Source: Pirellulaceae bacterium (GTDB taxonomy: Bacteria; Planctomycetota; Planctomycetia; Pirellulales; Pirellulaceae). From it: DNA of 54,859 nucleotides. This document shows positions 8,927 to 17,759 of this stretch, piece after piece (position 1 is the first letter of the stretch; the number at the start of each line of letters is the position of its first letter). Position numbers and translations under genes: made by a program. The DNA lies in NCBI GenBank assembly GCA_030681235.1, contig JAUXWY010000139.1, positions 1 to 54,859 on the forward strand, given 5' to 3'. Below the pieces are notes generated by a model, which did no database searches, was not told the DNA's origin, and worked only from the letters and a program-made list of their open reading frames with translations.

Positions 8927-11900
8927 CTATTTCTTGAGCGTCGTCAGGTACTCGATTAAGTTGACCAAGTCGTCTGCCGATAGGGCTTCATGCAGATTGT
9001 CCGGCATGATGCTCTTTTCCAAACGCTGGAACTCCTCCAGGTCCTCGCGCGCGATCGTGCGCTGGATTCCTTCGGCATCCTTGAGCACCACTTCTTTCTC
9101 GGTTTGACTCACCAACAAGCCGACGACCTGTTGTCCGGAGGTGGTCAACGCGGCGTAGCTTTCGTAACTGTGACTGATCCCAGCCGAAGGATCCAAGATC
9201 GACACATACAAGGCTTCGCGGGCCAACTTGTCGCCGATTTGGCTCAGTTCCGGCCCCACGTTTTTGCCCTGACCGCCGACCTGATGACAATTGGCACACG
9301 TTCCGGTCGTCCGATAAATGACTTCGCCTTGTTCGACACTGCCGCGACGTTCCACAAGTTCTTGCAACGACGGCAATGGTTCCGCGGCACGACCTTTTTG
9401 CGCAGGGAACAGTTCATTGGCCCGTTGTCGCACCGCTTCGTGCTGGCTGCTGCGTAAGCGCGAGCCGACACTCAGTCGAGCCTCGGCGTACAACTGGCCC
9501 GCTTCGGCCATCTTCAACAGTTCCAACGAACCCGCCTCACTGCGCGTCATACCTTTGGCCGCTTCCACTCGGACGGCGACAGGCAGTCCGTCGTCAGCCA
9601 ACATCGCGGCCAAAAACGGCTGAGCCAAGCCAGGATTCGCGGCCCCAATCGCTGAGGCCAATCCGACGGCGCTTGCGTTCTTTTCGTCCTGCAACCACAT
9701 CCGCCATTGACCACTTGGGTAACGTTGCAACAGCATTTCGGCCGCCGCGATTCCCGACGTATCCACTTGAGTCGCCAATCCGATAAGCATCGATTCGGTA
9801 TTTGTCAGTGGCAACTTCCGCAAATATTCAACTTGGCTTTCACGGTCCGCTGCCGAGACGATCTTGCGGACAGCTGCGTCAAGCTTCCCATGCTTCTCGA
9901 GCCACTGGAGACCGTTGCCCACGTTCACCAGCGCGTGCATCAACAGCGTCTCTTGCGGCGCGGACCAAGCGTTCTGTTTCGCCAACCGTTCCAAGACCGA
10001 ATTGAAGACTTGAGCTCGGGCATCTGCCGAGTGATAATCCAAAGCCCGCAACAGCCGCAAGACTTGTTCGGCAGTCGCTTGCGTGGAGGTCAACCGTTCG
10101 CTCACCAAAGGCAACGCTTGCGGCGTACGGGCTCGCCAAATGACATCAAACGAGGGTTCGCGTTTTCGACTCTTGCTCGCTGCGATGTAAGCCGCAAAAC
10201 AATCGTCCCAACGCAACTCCGCTCCTATCCCCAAGGCTTCCAAGTACCAGCGATCTTGATCGTCGTGTTGCAGAGCCAACTCCGCCCAACGTCGTGGCAT
10301 TTCTTCGGATCGATCGAACCGCAACGAGATCGCCAATTCGCGCCGGACACTGGCGGCTGGATCCTTTGCCAAAGTCGAATAATAGTTATTGGGCGAGACA
10401 TTCGTCTGCCGAGCCATTCGCACGGCCACGCAGCGCACGTCGGCGTCCAAGTCACGTGCCGCCGCCGCGACCGCCGCTTCCGCGGCGCCCGGCAACTTGC
10501 CCCACGCCCACAACGCCCGCGCCCGAATTTGAGGACTAGGGTCCTTCGCCAGCGTTTGCAACGGACCGAGCGCCGTGGCGCCAAACTTTTGGATCGCTTC
10601 CCAAGCTAGATAGCGAGCACTGAGGTTTGGATTCCGCAGCGCTGCGACCGCTCCCACGGGCGTCGAGAAATCAAACTCGGGGATCGTATACCGAGCCGAT
10701 GGCGGAGCGACTCGATACAAACGACCGCGATCCAAATCACCCATGGCGTGCCCACCGACACCGGGATCGTACCAATCGGTCACAAACACACTTCCATCCG
10801 GAGCCACACAAACGTCTGCCGGACGAAACCATTTGTCAGCAACGCCTTCCAATAAGTTGACCGTTGTCGCTTGATAGCCCGCACCTTGCACGGTCGTGGG
10901 ATAACTGCGGACAACGTTCGGGCCGGGATCACAGTGAATGATCTGGTTCCGAAAAACTTCCGGCAACAAGTCGCCTTCATAAAACATGATGCCCGACGGT
11001 GAGCCCGCACCCGTCAACAGCATGGTCGGCACCACGCCTGGATCATTCAAATGCCAGTGTCGTTCCGGAATGTTTTGCTCCATATTGACGCGCGGTGATT
11101 GCCACCCAGCGCCGGTCAATTCATCCGTGTATCCGTAGTTGCCATATTCCATCACGTAGTTGATTCGCACGCCGCGATTGCCATCGTCGTCGTTGTCGGA
11201 TTGCCACAAGGTGCCAAACGAATCGATCGTGACTTCATAGTTATTGCGGAAGTTGTGACCGAGAACTTCGAAGTTGCTGCCGTCCAAGTCACAACGGAAC
11301 ACCATCCCTTGGCGATAGGGCCGACCTTGGTCTTGGACTGTGTTGCCAGCCATGTCGACAACCAAGTTTCCGTCACGGTCATGCACCGTGTGCCCTGTGT
11401 TTCCAAAATTCCAATACAACTTGCCGTCCGGACCAAACAAAAAGCTATGGGCCGAGTGATCGTGTTGCGGAATACCTGTTTTGGTAAACAACAATTCTTG
11501 TCGATCCGGAATGTCGTCGCCGTCTTCATCGGTAAAGATCCATACGTTGGGCGAGGCCGACACGATCACTCGGTTGCCTAACACACAGATGCCCATTGCC
11601 GAATCGATATCGCGGCCTTGGAAAAACACCTTCGCCGTGTCCATCACGCCGTCGGCGTTTTCATCTTCGAGAATCAGAATTCGATCCCCTTCGGGACGGC
11701 GACCGTTGTGGCCACGGTAGTTCATCACTTCGCAAACCCAGACTCGGCCGCGATGATCCACGTCCAAATTGGTCAGCGAATAAAGCATGGGTTCCCAAGC
11801 CGAAAGAGTGGCCACGACACCGGAGTGCACTTCCAAGCCACTGACCGCCTTCGTTGGATCGCGGTCCGGATGGCCGTCCACCGTCGAACTCGTCGGTACT

Positions 11901-13369
11901 CCATCCGCATAAATGGAGAACTGCGCCGAACTTTGATTCCCTCCGGCCTGGTCCGTCCCCCCGTTGTCCAAACCGCAACGAACCTTCAACTGCTGATAGC
12001 CCGGCGGTAACTTGAAGCCAATCACGCTGTTGGCATGAGTACCGATGCCATCGGCGAATTCCGTGCCGTTGACGCGTAGGGCACCACCGCCGGCATTTTG
12101 ACCCTTGAGGACTTGTCCCCACTGTGTCTGTGCAGTCGTCCACGCGAGCTGCGTCAGTCGCAGATCGGGCTGACCGGAGCCCGATAAAGTTGGTTCGATC
12201 CAATCGGCCCAGTCACACGCAAATCCATTGCCCCCATCATTGACCACCAAAAATAGTTTCTCCACTCCAGTTACATCCACTTCCAACTCTTCCGCATGCC
12301 CAGGCGTTTGCTTGGTGATCACTTTGGTCTGAGCCAACTTGCGCGCGGGCGATGCGGGTGATTGTTCGGTCGGCTGTTGAGTCGGACGCGAAAGAATCTT
12401 GAACTCGCGTTGGATCTGTTCACGCTTGTAGTCACCCGGCTGAGGAAAATCTTGACCCGCCTCCAATTGTTCGACGCCGGGGCGAACCACTGGCAAGCCC
12501 GATAGCGGCACTTCGACTTTCGCCGTCCAAATAATCGCGTTGGAAACGACTTTGAGAATTTCTTCGCGGCCCCAATTCCAATGAAAATGGCCGCCGGTAA
12601 AACCAAACGACCGACCACCATTGGGTCGTTCATAAACCCACGCGGTATGTTGAGGGTCGCCGTTTGAGACGGCTTGGCGAACGGCCGGATTGCCGCTGTG
12701 CGGGCCGTCCGGTCGGCGAATCGTATCCAGCGGCGGCACGGCCGTCAGGATCGGCGTGACACCTTTCATCTGCGGTTGGAATCGCATGTGGAAGTACCAT
12801 TCGTCCAACGCTTTGAAAGGACGCACGCCGCGCGAAACCGGATGATCGGGTAGCGACGTGTAGTCCGCTTCCCAATGCGGATTGACCGACCAATGTGTTT
12901 CAAAATACCCGCCCAACCATTCCAGGAATTCCGGGCCGCCGCGATCGGTGGGCACCTCGACCGCGTAGTGCAAACAAACAAAACCAACGCCTTGGTCCAT
13001 CAGTTCCTTCAAGCGCGGCAAGTGGCCCAAGGCCGGATGACCGCCGCCACCATCGGCGTACATCACGATCGAGCTTGCTCCATCGAGAACAGCGTCGTTT
13101 TCCGGCCAACCGCCCGTATAAACTTCGCACACCACGTTGCCGCCCGTGCTCTTTTCGACCGACTGGGCCAAGATCCGACAGCCTGCGGCATGCTCGTGCG
13201 ACCCGAATCCGTGACTGGGATTGCCCGCTAAAAATACGATCCGCGGCTTGTCGCTGGACTTCGGTTCAACGGCGCTCGCAATTGCAACACCGGGAACAAA
13301 CAGACTCAGTTGGAAGAGTAAAACGCAAAACAACCGAACGAACTTTTGACGGCAAACTGAAAGGGTCAT
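8927..13369 (-). CDS. Secreted ThuA / NPCBM / PVC dehydrogenase-propeller / HEAT / haem-binding protein
   Basis: Product of 1480 residues from the ATG at 13369, chosen because of a GGAGG site upstream and the signal peptide FCVLLFQLSLFVPGVAIASA. Domains in order: ThuA-like (about 40-270; FLAGNPSHGFGSHEHAAGC), an NPCBM-type carbohydrate-binding region (about 370-520; VNGTEFADGIGTHANSVIGF), a PVC-type membrane-bound-dehydrogenase beta-propeller (about 540-930), HEAT repeats (about 940-1290), and a PVC-type c-haem domain with CANCH near residue 1358 and a likely Met ligand in KSIMPDNL. It probably oxidises a sugar or sugar derivative outside the cytoplasm and passes electrons to its own haem. 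It ends the operon begun by the Gfo/Idh gene. The substrate is unknown. Confidence 0.9.
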   Translation of the reverse strand: MTLSVCRQKFVRLFCVLLFQLSLFVPGVAIASAVEPKSSDKPRIVFLAGNPSHGFGSHEHAAGCRILAQSVEKSTGGNVVCEVYTGGWPENDAVLDGASSIVMYADGGGGHPALGHLPRLKELMDQGVGFVCLHYAVEVPTDRGGPEFLEWLGGYFETHWSVNPHWEADYTSLPDHPVSRGVRPFKALDEWYFHMRFQPQMKGVTPILTAVPPLDTIRRPDGPHSGNPAVRQAVSNGDPQHTAWVYERPNGGRSFGFTGGHFHWNWGREEILKVVSNAIIWTAKVEVPLSGLPVVRPGVEQLEAGQDFPQPGDYKREQIQREFKILSRPTQQPTEQSPASPARKLAQTKVITKQTPGHAEELEVDVTGVEKLFLVVNDGGNGFACDWADWIEPTLSGSGQPDLRLTQLAWTTAQTQWGQVLKGQNAGGGALRVNGTEFADGIGTHANSVIGFKLPPGYQQLKVRCGLDNGGTDQAGGNQSSAQFSIYADGVPTSSTVDGHPDRDPTKAVSGLEVHSGVVATLSAWEPMLYSLTNLDVDHRGRVWVCEVMNYRGHNGRRPEGDRILILEDENADGVMDTAKVFFQGRDIDSAMGICVLGNRVIVSASPNVWIFTDEDGDDIPDRQELLFTKTGIPQHDHSAHSFLFGPDGKLYWNFGNTGHTVHDRDGNLVVDMAGNTVQDQGRPYRQGMVFRCDLDGSNFEVLGHNFRNNYEVTIDSFGTLWQSDNDDDGNRGVRINYVMEYGNYGYTDELTGAGWQSPRVNMEQNIPERHWHLNDPGVVPTMLLTGAGSPSGIMFYEGDLLPEVFRNQIIHCDPGPNVVRSYPTTVQGAGYQATTVNLLEGVADKWFRPADVCVAPDGSVFVTDWYDPGVGGHAMGDLDRGRLYRVAPPSARYTIPEFDFSTPVGAVAALRNPNLSARYLAWEAIQKFGATALGPLQTLAKDPSPQIRARALWAWGKLPGAAEAAVAAAARDLDADVRCVAVRMARQTNVSPNNYYSTLAKDPAASVRRELAISLRFDRSEEMPRRWAELALQHDDQDRWYLEALGIGAELRWDDCFAAYIAASKSRKREPSFDVIWRARTPQALPLVSERLTSTQATAEQVLRLLRALDYHSADARAQVFNSVLERLAKQNAWSAPQETLLMHALVNVGNGLQWLEKHGKLDAAVRKIVSAADRESQVEYLRKLPLTNTESMLIGLATQVDTSGIAAAEMLLQRYPSGQWRMWLQDEKNASAVGLASAIGAANPGLAQPFLAAMLADDGLPVAVRVEAAKGMTRSEAGSLELLKMAEAGQLYAEARLSVGSRLRSSQHEAVRQRANELFPAQKGRAAEPLPSLQELVERRGSVEQGEVIYRTTGTCANCHQVGGQGKNVGPELSQIGDKLAREALYVSILDPSAGISHSYESYAALTTSGQQVVGLLVSQTEKEVVLKDAEGIQRTIAREDLEEFQRLEKSIMPDNLHEALSADDLVNLIEYLTTLKK

Positions 13370-13403
13370 CACGACCTCCGTGAACTTGGTGGGAATATGT
13401 TTA

Positions 13404-14825
13404 TCACGACCCGACGCCGGGCCCGGTCCAGGTCTTGCCCTCTTTGTAACGTTGAGCACGCTCTTGGACGATCGGATCACGGCTCGCGCTTTGGACGCGA
13501 TCCAACGCCGCCATGAACTCATCTTTGAACTCGTCGCGGAGCCAACGCAAGTGAGCCAGCTCGACGATGGCCTGGCAGGCCTGTTCGGTCAACGTCGGTT
13601 GTTCGACAAAGCTCATGGCAAACCGCAGCGACTCGATGTCTCGGACCGCGCTCAACCGCTTGAGGACCAGCAGTCGTTCGTCATCGTCTTTCGCCAAGCG
13701 AGCCGCGGCCTTCAACCAATCCAGCCGTTGCAGCACCTCTAGCGAGTCGTCGGCCAGACCCGCCACGCGGACCAAAGCCTTGAACGCCAATGCACGCCGT
13801 TGATCATTGGCCGGTTTCTCGACGGCAGCCAACAGGTCGGGAGCGACGGAAGCATCTGGCCAGAGCGACAAGGCTCGCCAACCCACATCACTCACAAACG
13901 GGTAGGGATGTTTGACATACCAATCCACCACTTCGCGAGCACGTGACCCGCCAACGCGACCGACCGCTGGCAACACGGCGGCTTGCTCATCGCCTGACAA
14001 CTTAAAAAACTCTTCGAGCACTGGATGCATGGGCTGTTGATTCAGCTTGGGATGGCGATTGTAGATGGCCACGATCGCTTTCTCGGGCCATTCGCGTTCA
14101 CTGGCTTTGGTCACGATCACTGCCGAGACGAGTCTTGTGATGTGTTCGGGACTGCCAAGTTGCCCGACGGCTGCCAATGCCGCTTGGCGTACCGACAGAT
14201 CGGGACTCAAACCAAGTTCCAGCAATGTTGGAACCACCGCCGCAGCGCGACGTTCGACAACAATCTCGATCAGCTTCACGCGCGGAGCCGATTCTGCCAG
14301 CGTCCCAATTTGGTCCGCCAATCGTTCTGGAACCTGGTCGCCCGGCAAACGAACCAGACTGGCGGCTGCCATCGTTCGCTCGGCTTCCAAACCACTGCGC
14401 AATCGCTCGACCAACAACGGAAAGTCGTCGCTGGTTCCCAAGTCGCCCAAACACCGCAACGCCGCGACGCGTACGGACTCGTGCTCGGATTTCATGACGC
14501 CAAGTACTGCGGGACGAGCCGCCCCGTCCCGCCGTTCTGCCAAGGCTTGCAACAGCCCGACTTGGCCTTCAGCTGGCAGCGATGGCAACAGTGCCGCAAA
14601 ACGCTGCGTCGCGGCCGCGCCTTTGGCTTCGGTGCGAACTTGTTCCAGCGCCAACGTTCGCAAGTCGGCATCGGAGCCCGTCAACCACTCGGTGACCAAC
14701 CCCAACAATTCCTCGTCGGCGTTGTCTTGTACGGCTGAGGCACGATCCGCCAGGATCAACATCGGCGCCGCCGCGCCCAAACAAAGGAGCAAGAAACGAC
14801 GAACCGCGTGCTGAAGGAACATCAT
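13404..14825 (-). CDS. Exported HEAT-repeat protein
   Basis: Alpha-solenoid protein of 473 residues. The ATG at 14825 (or 14822) was chosen because it opens a signal peptide, VRRFLLLCLGAAAPMLILA; the longer frame overlaps the preceding gene and is not convincing. HEAT-like helices recur, for example VRVAALRCLGDLG, LERLRSGLEAERTMAAASLVRL and VRQAALAAVGQLGS. There is no catalytic motif. It lies 28 bases after a smaller HEAT gene and 34 bases before the ThuA/haem protein, so all are probably co-transcribed. It may scaffold or bind a partner of the haem protein. Confidence 0.82.
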   Translation of the reverse strand: MMFLQHAVRRFLLLCLGAAAPMLILADRASAVQDNADEELLGLVTEWLTGSDADLRTLALEQVRTEAKGAAATQRFAALLPSLPAEGQVGLLQALAERRDGAARPAVLGVMKSEHESVRVAALRCLGDLGTSDDFPLLVERLRSGLEAERTMAAASLVRLPGDQVPERLADQIGTLAESAPRVKLIEIVVERRAAAVVPTLLELGLSPDLSVRQAALAAVGQLGSPEHITRLVSAVIVTKASEREWPEKAIVAIYNRHPKLNQQPMHPVLEEFFKLSGDEQAAVLPAVGRVGGSRAREVVDWYVKHPYPFVSDVGWRALSLWPDASVAPDLLAAVEKPANDQRRALAFKALVRVAGLADDSLEVLQRLDWLKAAARLAKDDDERLLVLKRLSAVRDIESLRFAMSFVEQPTLTEQACQAIVELAHLRWLRDEFKDEFMAALDRVQSASRDPIVQERAQRYKEGKTWTGPGVGS

Positions 14826-14853
14826 GAACAGACCTATCACGAACACGACCAAC

Positions 14854-15555
14854 TCATCGACGCACGGTGGACAGAACACCTTTGTTGGCGGCCAACCGTA
14901 CGTGCTTCGGCTGAGCTTCGCCGGTGAACTTCTTATAGAGGTCCCGCGCGCCGGCGTTATTGCCTTCGGCCAAGAATCGATCGGCACACAACAGCATCGC
15001 GTCGGCGACCGCCATCTTGGTCGCATCGTCGCTTGGCGCGACACTTGTCAACGCGGCGACGGCATCGGCACCTCCGATTTGTCCCAAGCACCACACGGCG
15101 GCGTGGCTGACTTGAGCGTCCGCATCTTTAGTGGCAGCCGCCAACATCGCCACCGAGGCGGCATCTTTCAACTTCGCCAACGAACCCAACAAGCCGATCT
15201 TTTGCAAGCCAGTCGCCGCAGCGGCAGCGGTTCGCAGCGCCGCGATCGCTTCGGGCGAGCCCATGCTCTCTAACGCCAACCTCGCCAAGTGCGACGTCTC
15301 GGCCGCCGGCAACATCCCGGCCAAAGCCGCGACACTGCGAGCACTGCCGACACTGACCAAGCGGCGACAAATAAAGTCACGACCAGCCGCCGACGCGGTG
15401 CTCAGCATACCGAGCAGTTTTTCTTCAAGTTCCACCGTGGCCGCTTCATTGCCGTGGGCCTGGGCGATTGCTTGATCGATAGCCGCCAACGGCGCGACAT
15501 CCGCGCCCCAATCGAGGCCTTTCAACGCCTCCCATGCTTGATCCAATGTTTTCAT
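14854..15555 (-). CDS. Small HEAT-repeat protein
   Basis: Product of 233 residues built from Ala/Leu-rich HEAT helices (SARSVAALAGMLPAAE; GSPEAIAALRTAAAAA; AVWCLGQIGGADAVAAL). No signal peptide is visible at MKTLDQAWEALKGLDWG, unlike the next gene, so it probably stays in the cytoplasm. The C-terminal part (RFLAEGNNAGARDLYKKFTGEAQPKHVRLAANKG) resembles a TPR hairpin. It sits 80 bases after the Gfo/Idh gene and 28 before the exported HEAT protein. Splitting of one longer ancestral HEAT gene into two is possible but cannot be shown here. Confidence 0.8.
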   Translation of the reverse strand: MKTLDQAWEALKGLDWGADVAPLAAIDQAIAQAHGNEAATVELEEKLLGMLSTASAAGRDFICRRLVSVGSARSVAALAGMLPAAETSHLARLALESMGSPEAIAALRTAAAAATGLQKIGLLGSLAKLKDAASVAMLAAATKDADAQVSHAAVWCLGQIGGADAVAALTSVAPSDDATKMAVADAMLLCADRFLAEGNNAGARDLYKKFTGEAQPKHVRLAANKGVLSTVRR

Positions 15556-15635
15556 GTTCTTGCTCTTTTCTTTGGTATCTCGAATAAATCTATAGATTTC
15601 TGGTGTTCCAACTCGTCAATCTCGCACGACAGGGA

Positions 15636-16883
15636 CTACAGCAGCCACGGTTCGCGCCGCGCGTAGTCCAAGAAGCGATTGGCCTGGGCGTCATTCACAA
15701 ACTGTTGAGCGACCGCATCCCACTTCAGGTTTCGCTTCAGTTGATAGGCGATGATCCCCAAGTGGCTGACGGCCACCGAATTGACCGCATATTCGATATC
15801 CCGGAAGGGAGTCTCGCGAGTTTTTACGCATTCGATGAAATCGCCATAAATACCGCCCTGACCTTTGTAGCTGGGGACGGGTTTGGCTTCGCGTTTTTCG
15901 CCGGGAGTCCCTTCGACCGCCAAGTTGTCTTTGCCTGGAGAATTGTGGGTCAACAAGATTCCGTTGGGATAACGGAACGTCAGATGCGGACCTTGATCGC
16001 CCTCGTGATACAGCACTTCTTCGGGTTGCAAGCTGCGGACGTCGATCGCAAAAGTCGCACCGCCGAAATGGTGTGCGCCCCAATCGGTCATGCCGCCGCC
16101 GGAGTAGTCACTGTAAGAGCGCCAACTGTTGCCGCCAGTGCCGAAGTTGCCGTCACAACGCTTCGAATTGTAAGGAGCCCACGGGGCAGGTCCCAACCAT
16201 CGTTCCCAATCCATGTCATCCGGCACGGACTCGGCCGGCAAGTAGCATTGTTGGGCCAACGGACCGACGTTGACGTTGATCGACTTGATCGGCCCCAGTT
16301 CCCCGCTCCAACAACGATCGACGATGCCACGATAATCTTCCAACACGCGCTGGCTGCCACCCGAGACAACACGGGAGTAACGTCGCGCGGCTTGTACCAT
16401 CAGCGGCCCTTCACGCAAGGTTTTGGTCTCGGGCTTTTGACAATAAACGTCTTTGCCATTCACACAGGCTTGGATAACTTGGATCGCATGCCAGTGATCG
16501 GGCGTGGCGATGTGCACCGCATCGATGTCGGTTCGAGCCAAGATGTCGCGGAAGTCCGCGTAGGTTTGGCAATCCGAGTTTTGATAGTGCTTGTCGGCTC
16601 GATCTTTGGCCGCGTTCATGATGTGTTTGCGCACATCGCAAACGCCGACGTATTGTACATCGCCGCGTCCCAGGAACGCTCCTTGATCGCCCGAACCCAT
16701 GTTGCCCAATCCAATGCCAGCCATCACGATGCGGTCACTGGCCGGGGCTCGGTGTGCATTGCCCAGGGCCGTCGACGTGATCACATAGGGAATCGCCAAC
16801 GTCGCCGCAGCGGCGGAAGTCTGTTTGAGAAAATCTCGCCGCGAATTTTGGGGCGCGGGAGAGTGGGAGTCTGGCAAAGACAT
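15636..16883 (-). CDS. Tat-exported Gfo/Idh/MocA-family oxidoreductase
   Basis: NAD(P)-dependent oxidoreductase of 415 residues acting on sugars or cyclitols. The N-terminus has a twin-arginine signal (SRRDFLKQTSAAAATLAIP), as is usual in planctomycetes, where bound cofactor would be exported with the folded enzyme. The Rossmann motif GIGLGNMGSG lies near residue 57. The family's EKP motif is present as YCQKPETKT near residue 150, and the C-terminal Gfo/Idh domain includes DWGAHHFGGATFAID. It heads a probable operon with two HEAT proteins and the ThuA/haem protein, consistent with extracytoplasmic carbohydrate breakdown. Confidence 0.92.
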   Translation of the reverse strand: MSLPDSHSPAPQNSRRDFLKQTSAAAATLAIPYVITSTALGNAHRAPASDRIVMAGIGLGNMGSGDQGAFLGRGDVQYVGVCDVRKHIMNAAKDRADKHYQNSDCQTYADFRDILARTDIDAVHIATPDHWHAIQVIQACVNGKDVYCQKPETKTLREGPLMVQAARRYSRVVSGGSQRVLEDYRGIVDRCWSGELGPIKSINVNVGPLAQQCYLPAESVPDDMDWERWLGPAPWAPYNSKRCDGNFGTGGNSWRSYSDYSGGGMTDWGAHHFGGATFAIDVRSLQPEEVLYHEGDQGPHLTFRYPNGILLTHNSPGKDNLAVEGTPGEKREAKPVPSYKGQGGIYGDFIECVKTRETPFRDIEYAVNSVAVSHLGIIAYQLKRNLKWDAVAQQFVNDAQANRFLDYARREPWLL

Positions 16884-17137
16884 AGGCCAAGTTCCTTGTG
16901 GGTAGAGTTGTTAGGAGAGGTGGGACACGGAGGGAGCTCTTTCGAGCCGCCCCATTGTGAACGACCCCACCCCAAAAGTCCACTAGCGGACGCCAGCGGC
17001 CCCGTTGTTTCCACCAGACCGATTTGCCGACGAAGCAAAACCGAGCGTTTTTCGGAGATAACGAGTCCGGCATGAAAACACGGAAAAGAATGTCACCCTG
17101 CACCTTAAGGCCATCTTCGCATCCCCGGAGGACACGC

Positions 17138-17335
17138 CATGAATGTCACGCCCGCTTCGCTCAAGACGCAAACACGCAAAGAATGCAAGAAAGCCATGAA
17201 ACAAGTTCTCCCAATCTCAATCATCTTCTTTTCTTTGCGTCTTCGCGTCTTTGCGTGAGAAACACCCCATGAAACTCACGCCCGCTTCGCTCAAGACGCC
17301 AAGACGCGAAGAAATGTAAGAAAGCCATGAAACAA
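17138..17335. repeat. Two direct repeats flanking an inverted copy of a GACGC-rich element
   Basis: The stretch at 17138-17203 recurs at 17268-17335 with a few changes; both contain CACGCCCGCTTCGCTCAAGA and a tail AAGAAAGCCATGAAACAA. Between them, 17231-17258 holds the element's core in the opposite orientation (CTTTGCGTCTTCGCGTCTTT). Together they can fold into long hairpins. This is an intergenic repeat cluster filling the gap between the Gfo/Idh gene and the tRNA; no gene is seen in 16884-17390. Confidence 0.8.
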
Positions 17336-17390
17336 ATAGCGGAAAAAGCGAGTTTCGGGGAGATGGTCGCGGTTTTAGAAACTGCCCAAA

Positions 17391-17464
17391 TAGCGGAGGA
17401 GGGATTCGAACCCCCGACACGCGGATTATGATTCCGCTGCTCTAACCAACTGAGCTACTCCGCC
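17391..17464 (-). tRNA. tRNA with anticodon CAU, probably elongator Met
   Basis: A full cloverleaf can be drawn in 74 bases. The acceptor stem is GGCGGAG paired to CTCCGCT with A73. The D arm has GCTC/GAGC. The anticodon stem GCGGA/TCCGC closes the loop ATCATAA, giving CAT at positions 34-36. The T loop is TTCGAAT. The first acceptor pair is a G-U wobble. It lacks the three G-C pairs in the anticodon stem that mark initiators, and the C4-G69/C5-G68 pairs of E. coli lysidine-modified tRNA-Ile, so elongator Met is favoured. The 3' CCA is not encoded. Confidence 0.93.
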
Positions 17465-17759
17465 GCCTGGTTCTTGGCGCCAAGTCGTTTTTGCGACCCG
17501 CAATGGCGACCCGTAATGGCAACCCGTAATGGCAACCAAGTGTTTTTGCCGCGCCCAGTGTTTTGGCCGGGCGTCAAACAAGACGCAGATTTTACTCGAA
17601 GGGTTCGATTTCGCAAGGCCGAACGACATTCTCCGGCCTTCCGGGGCCAAAACCGCAGATTCGACTTGATCCAACCCCCAAATAAACGCTACATTTTGCC
17701 CAGTCGACACCACCCGGCGCGACTCGACGTTCGATTCTCTGTTCTTTCGGCTATCCACT

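Noticed and set aside
13370-13522. Longer N-terminus for the haem protein
   Set aside because: It would place 51 basic residues before a clear signal peptide; the GGAGG site supports the ATG at 13369.
15603-17075. 490-codon plus-strand frame
   Set aside because: Antisense to the Gfo/Idh gene, whose Tat signal and Rossmann motif are unmistakable.
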